Assembly: GCA_963575745.1 (NCBI GenBank)
Contig: CAUYUJ010014362.1
Coordinates: 85,001-149,000 of the forward strand
Source of the DNA: Prorocentrum cordatum
Taxonomy: Eukaryota; Sar; Dinophyceae; Prorocentrales; Prorocentraceae
Direction of reading: 5' to 3'
DNA: 64,000 nucleotides
Below the pieces are notes generated by a model. The model was not told where the DNA came from and did no database searches. It saw only the letters and a list, made by a program, of their open reading frames with translations. Below, piece after piece: positions 44,830 through 53,100 of this stretch (the first letter of the stretch is position 1; the number at the start of each line of letters is the position of its first letter). The translations under genes were made by a program, and so were the position numbers.

Positions 44830-45720
44830 GGACGGCTGGCCTGCCATTGCTGGAATAATCTCCACATCAACATTTCCGTTGTGATAGCTCCTCCAATCCC
44901 CACTCCATCCCTCGCTTTCTATGGCCGCGTCCAGGTCTTCAAAAAACGTGCAAAGCTGGGCGTCTTCAAGCCCAAGGAGCGTCCACAGCTCCTCGTCCTG
45001 CAGCGCGAGACCGACGTCGGTCTCCATTGGCTGGGCCTGACCGGCCACAGAAGACACCGCGGTTGGAGATCTAGAGCGATGGCGGACGGGTTGCCGGCCC
45101 CCGTAGTCCCTGATCTGCTCTTGAACCCTTCCTGGTGGCGTTCCCCGAAAGTCTTCTCCCAGACGAGTGGACCTCTGGCTGGCTCGACGCATGCCTAGAT
45201 CCAGGATTTCATTCCGCAGAACCGCCCCGTCCATGAACCTCTGGCCACTGGACGCACTGTCCAACGACGGAGCGTTCGGGATCTGTCCGGCACTCGAGAC
45301 GGAAGCGGGAACGGAGGGAGCGGATCCTGAAGCCAGGGCGACGGTAGAGTCCGCGACGGACGCCTGGGCCAGACCAGGGGGGAGAGAGAGAGTTCGAGGC
45401 TTCCCTCGGCTCGCCCGGAGCCCTCGACCCTGTCTTCGTCGCCCACCCTGCGGTAAGCGTGCGTCCTATCCGCTTCTTCCTCGTCAGCAGAAATCTGCCT
45501 GGACCTAACGACTGGCGACGAGCGGTCGTCAATCGTCGACGCAGCTGGCGTGTTTTCCGACCCCCCGGGACGAGTGGCCTCCGAGGCCACGCCTCCTTCC
45601 TCCGGGATAGCCGGAAGGCGGGAGAGAGGGGCCCCAAGGGGCCCGACCACATCGCCGCCAGCCCCCTCGGCTCGTGGCTGAGGGGTCGGTCCGAGACTCG
45701 CGATCGGAGACGGATCCACC
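44596..45720 (-). pseudogene. Integrase-RT linker region with frame breaks
   Basis: Frames at 45195-45719 and 44596-45264 are Ser/Pro/Arg-rich (DRSSPVVRSRQISADEEEAD; METDVGLALQDEELWTLLGL) and overlap out of phase. Such acidic and Pro-rich linkers separate integrase and RT in copia elements. The second frame reads polySer-Leu through the CT microsatellite at 44772-44825, then loses phase with the RT frame. Confidence 0.7.
44772..44825. repeat. GA/CT microsatellite within the pol region
   Basis: About 26 GA units with an AAAA interruption lie just before the RT domain; length change here would shift the frame. Confidence 0.92.
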
Positions 45721-45796
45721 TCGACGCTGTGTCCAGGTTCCCAGGCTTCCCGGGGGGGGGGCCCTCGGCCGCGACGTTGACCCCGACCCCCGCGCG

Positions 45797-46573
45797 TCAG
45801 ACATGGGCCTCTCGAAGGAGGCGTTGCACCCCAGGATCTGACATGACGTCGGCCCCCCTCGACTCTGGAGCGGTGGCGAGCCTGACTTGTTCCTTAGAAC
45901 ACTTCCACAGCCTATTTCGCATCGCCACCCAGACAGCGTTACCAGACTGAAGCAACACCAGACCCGGGCCTACCCAACGATCGCGCTGAAGCGCGCACGT
46001 TTTCTTGCTACTCTGGGGGGGGGCGCGCCGCCACGCGAAAACCCACTGGCCAGGATGGACCCTGGAGTCCCGATGGACGTTGGCCTTCGATGCTTCCGCC
46101 AGCTTCCGCCTGCTCGCTGTGCGAAACAGCTCCTGCCGCGCCAAGTCCCGAATAGCGTGCTGCCGGGCATAGTCGGCGGCAGCAGTGTCCTGGTCCCAGG
46201 ACGTCTGCACAAGGCCCCCCTCTCCGACCTGGCGGACTCCGTCGTCCGAGAGGAGGTCGTTGGGGGGGCGGGGATTGGTGCCATACACGAGCTGAAACGG
46301 GCTATACCCGCCGCGGTGCAGGTATCGGTTCTTCGCCGACACCACCTCGTGCAGGAGAGTCTCCAACTCCGCCCTAGTAGTGACAACCGAGCTTTCCGAA
46401 GCTCGCACCAGGATCTCTTTCACCCATCCCCCGTGTCTTTCAGCTCTGCCGTTTTCCCAGGGACTCTCTGAGTCCACAACGCGTTGGAAGACCCCGAGAT
46501 GTTCGAGGCCACGCTCGAAGTGAGCTTTGAACTCTGGCCCCCCCCTCCGACAGCAACATTTCGGGGGGGCCAA
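45797..46573 (-). pseudogene. Integrase, second half of core and C-terminal domain
   Basis: GGPEFKAHFERGLEHLGV leads to VDSESPWENGRAERHGG, which supplies the third acidic residue (Glu) of the DDE triad. PFQLVYGTNPRPPNDL follows, then an SH3-like tail, WVGPGLVLLQSGNAVWVAMR and NRLWKCSKEQVRLA. This is the usual copia integrase plan. The frame joins the upstream half through a run of eight C (46538-46545). Confidence 0.85.
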
Positions 46574-47504
46574 ACGGACGCACCCAGGCCCTCATGAAGG
46601 CCTTCCAGGCCCCCTCTGAGGACCCATCGAACACCTCCACAATCTGAAAGTTGGTCCCGTGGCACACACAATTCAAAACAGGAATGGACTCTCCTTCGAA
46701 TGAGAGATAGAAGGTGTCTACCGCTATGACCTTGTTGAGTTGAAAGGTCCTAGGGATGGCTACCGCCCTGTGTCCGGCCTGCTGGACCTGGGCCTGGCAA
46801 TCCGCACATTCATACTCGTCCCTCACGAATCGAACGATCTCCGGACGAGCGTGCGCCGCCCTCAAAACCTTCAGAGAGATCTCTTTCCTGGGGTGTCCAA
46901 GCTTAACGTGCACCCTGTGAATGAGACGCTTGATAGGAGCGCTAATATCGATCTCGTGCTCTCCTGCCGGGGCCCCGGTGACTTCTCCTCCTATCGCGCC
47001 TTCCTCACCTTCCGCGCCGTCGGTCGGGGGCTGATCCTGCTCTGGGCCCTCACCCAGACCCTCGGGATAGGCCTCCGGCTCTTGCAGCCCTGGGAACTCC
47101 TGGCACTTCTCCACCATCTCCCCTAAGGTGAAGTGATTCTCCTGCTCTTCAATACTGGCCAGGACGGATTCGGCGAACGCCTGACACAGCCTGGGGGGGT
47201 AAACCTGGGATTTTCTGGTGATGTGTCCTCCCTCCAGCTGGTGGCGAACGTGGCCACCCTTGCATTTGTGTCCTGAAAGCCGACGGAAGAGGGGGAAATC
47301 ATTGGTCATAATGCGAGTGGCTTTCTTGGACAAAGTCCCTTCCTTGACGCTCACACCGAACTCACATTGATCAAGCACCACTTCTTGGACCCCTGGAAGT
47401 TCGCGAATCATGTTGACCGCGTGCGTCCTCCAGGAACTGGCGCAATTTGGGTGCTCAAATGCAAAACGCCTGCCCGCCTGAATCTGGGCGAGCGCTATGC
47501 GCAT
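46440..47504 (-). pseudogene. GAG-pre-integrase and integrase core, first half
   Basis: Residues 1-110 carry the dinoflagellate pre-integrase segment (GRRFAFEHPNCASSWRT; VVLDQCEFGVSV; TNDFPLFRRLSGHKCKGGH). Residues 196-236 form the zinc-binding HHCC domain (IHRVHVKLGHP...ECADC). FQLNKVIAVDTFYLSFEGES supplies the first catalytic Asp (D263). The second acidic position reads Glu (LLSEGG) just where the G/C run at 46538-46545 throws the frame. A frameshift also separates this frame from the upstream one ending at 47522. Confidence 0.87.
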
Positions 47505-47521
47505 GCAAAATCACAGATATC

Positions 47522-48095
47522 CTAACCCCTGCCTTTTCTTGTGGGCTTGTTCCTCCGGGGTTTCAGGGGAAGCAGATCGAAACAGCTCCTGGATCGGACT
47601 GAACTCACAGCACAAGGGGGTTCGAGTAAAACCATCCAGGGTTTCCCAGTTTGGATCCTCTCGATAGCTCGGTCCCGATCCTTTCTCCTGTCGAAGTCCC
47701 ACCCGGTGGTGAGGTCTAGACTCCCAAGAGTGCGCACTCCGGCTCTCTCTAGAACCGGGGCCACTCGCGGGGGGGGGAACACTTCCAGAAAGGACCTGGA
47801 CCGAAGGTCTGAATTGACCTTCTGATAGCTGCGAAGGGCCTGAAGCTGTTTTCTCTCGTTTTTAGTCCGGAAAACCTCGCGGTCGTCGTTGCACGTATCC
47901 CCTGAGATGGCGTCGGTCCAGTGGTCCATGGAAAAGAGGATTTCCCCGGGATCTCCACTGAACCTCGGTGCCGCTCCAAGTTCAACGAGCGCGTCCAGCA
48001 CCGAGCGGCGACGACTTTCCCCGGGCCTGACCGAGAATTGAAAGCCTTGACCCCCGGGCAACTTCTTGACCCGAAGCTCCTGAGAGGTAGGCCCA
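47522..48095 (-). pseudogene. Copia-element pol segment upstream of integrase
   Basis: In one minus frame, SFLEVFPPPRVAPVLERAGV, LDLTTGWDFDRRKDRDRAIE and MVLLEPPCAVSS are typical of the region between protease and integrase in dinoflagellate copia polyproteins. The frame ends at a TAG at 47522-47524. Its upstream continuation is interrupted by the insert ending at 48097. Confidence 0.7.
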
Positions 48096-48096
48096 C

Positions 48097-49775
48097 TCAG
48101 CGCCACTTGCCCTGGCCGTCGTAGGTCCTCCAGCCTGCGCTGTACCAGTCCTGCTCGTGGCTCGGCCCCTGCGCGGGCGCCGTGGGCTTGCCGCCGGTCC
48201 ACGGGTTGCCCAGGATCTTCGCCTCCTTCTGCGCGGCCGCATCCGCCGCCTGGAGGCTCGCCGTCGAGCCCTTTGCCTTCCCCTTGCTCTGGTCGTAGAC
48301 CGTGACGAGCGGGTCCGTAGGCGGGATCTCGAAGCTCGACACCGTCTCCATCGAGTCCTGGATGGCCTTCCCCTGCGCGTCGTAGAGCTCCTGCGGGTTC
48401 AGCTGCTGCCTCGCGTCCGCGGTCGGGTAGGTGGGATAGCGGCCTAGCGACGGTGCCGCTGATGGCTCCAGCGCCCCCCCCATCCTGGCCGCATTCTGCT
48501 CCCGGATGTCCCCCGCGATCGCCGGCGGAAGCTTGGTCGGGTCGAGCGGCGCCGTCCCGATGTACGCCCACGACGCTGTTGCCGCAGTCGGTCCTGCTGC
48601 CATCTGAGGCGGTGGCTGCGTACTTGGCCCCATCATTGGCGCTGCATTGATGACGTAGGTGGCGCCACTGGAGCCTTCGGCAAGTCCGTCAGCGATGGGC
48701 CCACTGATGCAGCTGCGCCCTGGCCCGCCCTCATCGGCAATAAACCGGCTTTGCCACTCGCCGTGTCCTGCAGGCTCCGGGCCAGACGACTTGCCTCTTG
48801 AGCTTCGCCACGGATCGTTGCCAGGGCCATCATCTGCTCGCTCACTGTGCTGTTGACCTTCGCCAGCGCCTCGCCCTGGGCCTGCTGGTTCGCTGCAACT
48901 CCCTGCAGCATGGCCTTCATCTCCTCGAATTGCTGGTCGAACTTCGCCTGCATCTCCTGCTCCATCTTGGCCTGTCCAGCCAGATCGCTCTGGGCCGGGG
49001 GCTCCACCTCCATCTTGTCGCACTCGTCCTTCTCGGCCTTGCGCTTCGCCGACTCGGCACGGCGCTGCGCCGCCTGCTGCGCCGTCTTCACGCCCCGGAG
49101 GAAGGCCTCGTCTCTCCGCAGACTCGAAACTGCAGCCGCCGCCGTATCCGCCACTCTGGTGTAGCTCGAGCCCTCGCTCTCGCAGTGGTTCGCGTGCACC
49201 AGTATCCCTGGGTGGACGGGCATAGGGCTCCGGTCCGTTCCAGGCGGAGGCTTCGGTACTGGGATGAGCGCTTGCCAGTTGGTTTCCCCTCCGTGCTGCG
49301 CCCAGCCTTGGCCACATAGCAGACACGCCGCATCCTTCTTCTTGCGCAAGCACATTTTCTCTTCTTTCGGGGTTCCCTTCATCGGCCTTAGCTCCGCGTA
49401 GCTGGCATCGGACACCCGGCGCACGTGATCCAGCGCCCCCGGGAATTGGCCCCAGCGCTGACCAGAGTAGGAGGATGCCAGCACCTGAAGTAGTCCTCTG
49501 GGAGTCGGCGCAGCTTCTTCGGCAGGTTGGTCGGCCAGAAGCGTTTCGTGCGCACCATGGCTCCGAACTCCTCCGCCAGGCGAGTCGACCAGAGCAGAAC
49601 CCACGACGTGAGAGCCGCCCATCCGCTTTGCCCCTTGTTGAGGCCCTCCGGCACGTAGGAGCCCGTCGCCCCGTAGACCCAGGCCTGCTCCTTCTCCGTC
49701 GACAGCCGCTCTGCCATGGTGGTCGTGCGCTCCTCCGCGGCTCGGCGTGACGACATCGCTCTCGGCGGCATCGCC
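48097..49775 (-). pseudogene. Foreign gag-like or host-like ORF inserted in the retrotransposon
   Basis: Starting at the ATG at 49771 (MPPRAMSSRRAAEERTTTMA), coding-like sequence passes through three frames. First, ACLLCGQGWAQHGGETNW, a short Cys/His zinc-finger-like motif. Second, a Lys/Glu/Gln-rich predicted coiled coil (KMEQEMQAKFDQQFEEMKAM). Third, a Pro/Ala/Gln tail ending DWYSAGWRTYDGQGKWR and a stop at 48097. Frame changes lie near 49490 and 48680. Copia sequence resumes directly after it. A zinc motif plus coiled coil suggests a nucleic-acid-binding gag/ORF1-like protein from another element; a retrocopied host gene is also possible. No poly(A) or target duplication was found. Confidence 0.55.
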
Positions 49776-50200
49776 TGCTAGGCGTTGCTCGGGACGGTGA
49801 TCGTCGAGGTGTCCGGGCCCCAAGACGAACTTGAGCCCAAGCGCTGCTGGAAGATGAGAGATGCTCGAGGTCACGCCCTCCTTCGATCCTGAGGTGGACG
49901 CCGAATGCTCCTTAGCATCTTCGGTCCTTAGCTCGTTAACTAGATCGATCTCAGCTAGGCCCGAAACCTCGCCCAACGACTGTTGCCCCTGGCTTTCTGA
50001 TCGGTATTTCGTGCCCCAGGCCCTGACCCCGGCTCTGACCTCACCCCTCGAGCTTCCCCAGCAGCCCCACAGTCCTCCCAGACACGTCACAGCCTGCCTC
50101 GGGCCGGGGGAGACGAAAGGAGGAGGAGGAGAAGAGGACAGAGAGGGGGCCATGCACTTTCCCCTGGCCTGAAACGCGTCCCGCGACAGCTGCGGATACG
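49776..50200 (-). other. Region between protease and insert
   Basis: Open in the protease frame but without recognisable motif. It contains a polyPro/Ser stretch from a CCTCCTCCT run near 50120-50135. It may be original copia linker or part of the insertion. Confidence 0.4.
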
Positions 50201-50430
50201 CTCGAAAGACTGATACTGGTGGCTCAAAGTCCCTAGCGGACTTAGAAAACTTGTCCACCTGAATCGTGCGATGAGCCGTCGGCAGACGAGTCAGCTCGGC
50301 GTCGACTCCTAGCTTTGAAAATTTCATGACGCTGCCTGGGAGATCGACGATACCTCCGAGCATATCCTGAAATCCTATCGGGAGAAGAGGGGGCACGTCC
50401 TCTGACAGAACGTCGAGCTCGATAACCCCC
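50200..50430 (-). pseudogene. C-terminal half of copia-type protease (shifted frame)
   Basis: LDVLSEDVPPLLPIGFQDML is the distal half of the aspartic-protease fold, in the frame next to gag. The phase change falls at a run of five C on the plus strand (50426-50430). Confidence 0.7.
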
Positions 50431-52455
50431 ATTCGGCCCTCGGTCGATGCCTAGAGGAATGAGGGCGGTGCCCGAGACTTGAACGCCGCCGCCCACACCT
50501 CTGGCCCTGGGATTCCGAGGAGGCACCTTGGGAATGGCAAAACCCTTTGAGGCCCAGTGCCTCTCGATTCTGTCCAGGGCCGGTTGTCCTACCAGGCCCT
50601 GACCGGCCGCTGCATCTACAACCATGGCCCCAGGTCCCACGGACAGCAAAACTACTGCATAGGATGGAGGCTGGAGCGAAGCCGGCCCCTCAGAGTGCTG
50701 GTCGTAGCCGTCCAGCGCGTTCACGTACATGAAGCTGAGACCCGTGAAGGACGAGCTGCCGCCTCCCTTGGTCTGCTGCATGGGCTTGGTCGCACCAGCG
50801 CCGCCGCCGCCCTTGCTGGGGCACTCCTTCGACCAGTGGCCCTTCTCATGGCATATCCTGCACCGCGTGCGTTTGATCAGCTCGGCCAGGGGCAGGCGAT
50901 TCTTGCGAGGACGAAACGTGCCATCCGCTGCTCTGCGGCCGGGCCTGCGAGGTCTCTCACGCCCATCTGTGCCACGAGCGCCGCTGCGGTCGAAGAACTT
51001 CCGGTCGAACTTCAGACGCCTCTTGAGATCCTTCCTCTCCTTCCAAGTCTTGCGACGGTCCTGGTTGATGGCCGCGAGGGCGGCTGGGGCATCGTCCTCG
51101 CCAACGTCCGCCGCCTCCAGCACGGCCCACACCTCCATCTCGCCGTCCGAGTTCATGGACGAGACGTCGGAGTAGTCCAGCGAAGACTCGTCGTCGCCCA
51201 TCTCCACCTGCCAGGACGCGGGGGGGGTCGGGCAAGGCGGAGTCGCCCGTGAGGGCGCATCTGATTCCACCGTCATGTAGGTCGACCTCTGCTTGGCCGA
51301 CAAGTGCTCACGGTGGCTGATGTCCATTTCCCTGATTGCGGCCAGCGCTGCCTTGTAGGTACGCTCTCCCCGCATGGAGATCTTGGCCAGCTGAGCTGAT
51401 TTCTCATCCAGTCCGACACCTTCTTCCAGAAACATGAGCTTCCAGTCGTCTGGGAGCGCGAGGGCCTGGACGGCCACGCGGTCGAATGCGGTGTCGATCC
51501 TGGCGCAGTACTCTGTCAGATTCTCGTTGTGCCGCCTGCTGTAGTCCATAAGACATTCTCGAGCAACTTTCCGCGGTTCGTCTCCATGGCGCTCACCTGA
51601 CATCAAGTCGAGGCGCTCGAGAACGACGTCTACTCCTCTCTCGCTGCACAGTGCATCGTCGACTATGTCCTCGAGCTTGCGCTGGAGGTCGACGTCCAAG
51701 GACTTGAACAGCCGATCCCCCTGCTTCCAGCGAGCGATGTCAGTCGCACGGCGCCATCTCTGGATTTTGCGCCTCCACAGTCGATAGTTGGTCCAGTTAT
51801 CCCACTTCTCTGGGTCGGCGTAGTCCTTGCCGCGGGGGTGGTCATCCCAGGAGTTGCGCTTGTCCGCATTGGGCTCCCAATGGTTCCATTCTGACGACCA
51901 TCCCCAGACGTCTCCACGATCTCGCTCTCGTGAAGCCGATTCCCAATTCGAAACTCTCCAGTTGTCACTGGTCCAGCTTGCACCGGCGCGAGACCACGGA
52001 TCGACGCCTTGTCTGGACCACTCGTCGAGGCTGCGTCTGTTGTCGCTGCTCTGCGGGTCCTGCTTGGTCTCCGTCTCGTGCCAGCGATGGCTAGACCCGG
52101 CCTCGATCCCTGAGCCTTGGTGCGTCTGCGTGCCCGTGGCACTCGACGTTGCACCGGCTGCCGAAGGGGTGCCGCCTGCTGGCCCCTCGCTCCAGCTGGT
52201 CCACCACCACCTTCGCCACGTGCGATGTGAGTCCCCCTGATCTGCAGAGTCGTCACCCTCCTGGAGGTCACTCCGCTTCTCACAATGACTCTTCATCGCC
52301 GTCATCATCTCCTGAGCTAGCTGCTGCGCCGTCTCAGCTAAAATATCCACACCCTTTCTCATGAGAGCGTCCACTGCCGCCTCCTGAGCTGCGCTCTGTT
52401 CCCCAGACGCTGGAGGTGACCCTGAGTTGTCATCTGTCCCCGCCGCTGCCGCCAT
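50431..52455 (-). pseudogene. gag with CCHC zinc knuckle, running into protease
   Basis: The frame starts at an ATG 38 bases inside the 5' LTR boundary and ~205 bases after the spliced leader. Residues ~1-230 are Ser/Trp/Asp-rich. About 235-400 resemble the copia gag (UBN2-type) capsid (RRKIQRWRRATDIARWKQGD; YCARIDTAFDRVAVQALALP). About 531-544 form the nucleic-acid-binding knuckle CRICHEKGHWSKEC (C-X2-C-X4-H-X4-C). About 600-625 begin the protease, where the usual Asp-Thr-Gly is written VDAAAGQGLVG, as in other dinoflagellate copia elements. The frame is lost at 50426-50430. Gag packages element RNA in cytoplasmic particles. It is the longest intact part of the element. Confidence 0.88.
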
Positions 52456-52480
52456 CGGCCCACGGATCTTGGAGCTTCAC

Positions 52481-52492
52481 GCTCCGCTACCA
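52481..52492 (-). other. Primer binding site (initiator tRNA-Met-like)
   Basis: The minus strand reads TGGTAGCGGAGC one base after the 5' LTR. TGG pairs with the tRNA 3' CCA, and the motif is close to the copia primer site TGGTATCAGAGC and to initiator tRNA-Met 3' ends. It would prime minus-strand cDNA synthesis. Confidence 0.75.
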
Positions 52493-52493
52493 C

Positions 52494-52789
52494 TGTCGCA
52501 CCACACGCGACAGCGATGAGGATGAATATGCTCTTCTCACCAGCACAGCGCGTCGCACACGCACAAACTCTCAGTACAGTCCCAGAGGACTAAGTGGAAA
52601 CTGGGGGGGAGGGAAGTATAGATTGGATGGTGGATTCATAAGAGTGGGTAGAGTATGGGTCTTGAGCCAAAATGGCTACGGCCCGTCCCCCTGGGCAACC
52701 AACCCTCCCCTCTGTATCTTAAGCTCAGGGAGTCTCGGAAAGGATAGGGAACATCGCCAAACGATGGGCCTCGAAACTCAAATCTCACA
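52494..52789 (-). repeat. 5' LTR of the copia-type element
   Basis: 296 bases, plus-strand ends TGTCGCACC and TCTCACA. It is about 97% identical by eye to 42362-42655. The spliced leader begins about 107 bases from its transcriptional 5' end. Confidence 0.93.
52661..52682 (-). other. Dinoflagellate spliced-leader sequence inside the 5' LTR
   Basis: Same 22-nt leader, same LTR offset and same following ACCCATACTC as the copy at 42527-42548. Lack of a following GT again excludes an SL RNA gene. Confidence 0.93.
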
Positions 52790-52794
52790 AAGCC

Positions 52795-53100
52795 GGCAGA
52801 CGCTCCATGCTGATGACGAGATGCGCCGATATCCCCCTATGGCCCGTCGGGCCAGAGACGCGCATGAACGCGGCGCTGCGCCCGCCAAGCAAGGGGGCCA
52901 GCAGCCGGCGGGGTGCGCCGAGCATCCCCATCCGGCAGAGTGGCCAGGGTGCGCCGACGCCCCCCTGGCTGGTCTTGCCGGGGACGCGCGCGCCAAAATG
53001 CGCCGTGCCAAAATGCGACCGGTCAAGCCGCAGAAGTGTCCGACAGGACCTGTCGACATCCCACTATGGCCAGTCAGGCCGCCAGGGTTCCGCGCGCAGC
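52795..53100. repeat. Continuation of the 51-bp satellite and transition sequence
   Basis: GATGCGCCGATATCCCCCTA...GCCAGAGACGCGC continues the 51-bp family seen left of the retrotransposon. Diverged pieces (CCAAAATGCGCC, TATGGCCAGTCAGGCC) lead into the next satellite. Confidence 0.65.

Larger units (their letters stand above)
42362..52789 (-). mobile_element. Ty1/copia-type LTR retrotransposon, 10.4 kb, degenerate
   Basis: Two LTRs, a tRNA-like primer site, gag with a zinc knuckle, protease, integrase, reverse transcriptase and RNase H occur in copia order (integrase before RT). LTR ends are TGT...ACA. The flanks share AAGC directly outside the LTRs (42358-42361 and 52790-52793), extending to CAAAGC if each LTR is trimmed by two bases. 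The LTRs differ by about eight substitutions and one indel over 294 bases by eye, so insertion is fairly recent. Yet the coding region has frameshifts (several in G/C runs), an in-frame stop, a CT microsatellite and a ~1.7-kb foreign insert. No clear polypurine tract is seen; CGGGGCAC just upstream of the 3' LTR is a weak candidate. Confidence 0.9.

Noticed and set aside
48097-49353. Separate 418-residue gene in this frame
   Set aside because: Only its last ~190 codons look coding; the earlier part is the shadow of the neighbouring frame. It was merged into the frameshifted insert at 48097-49775.
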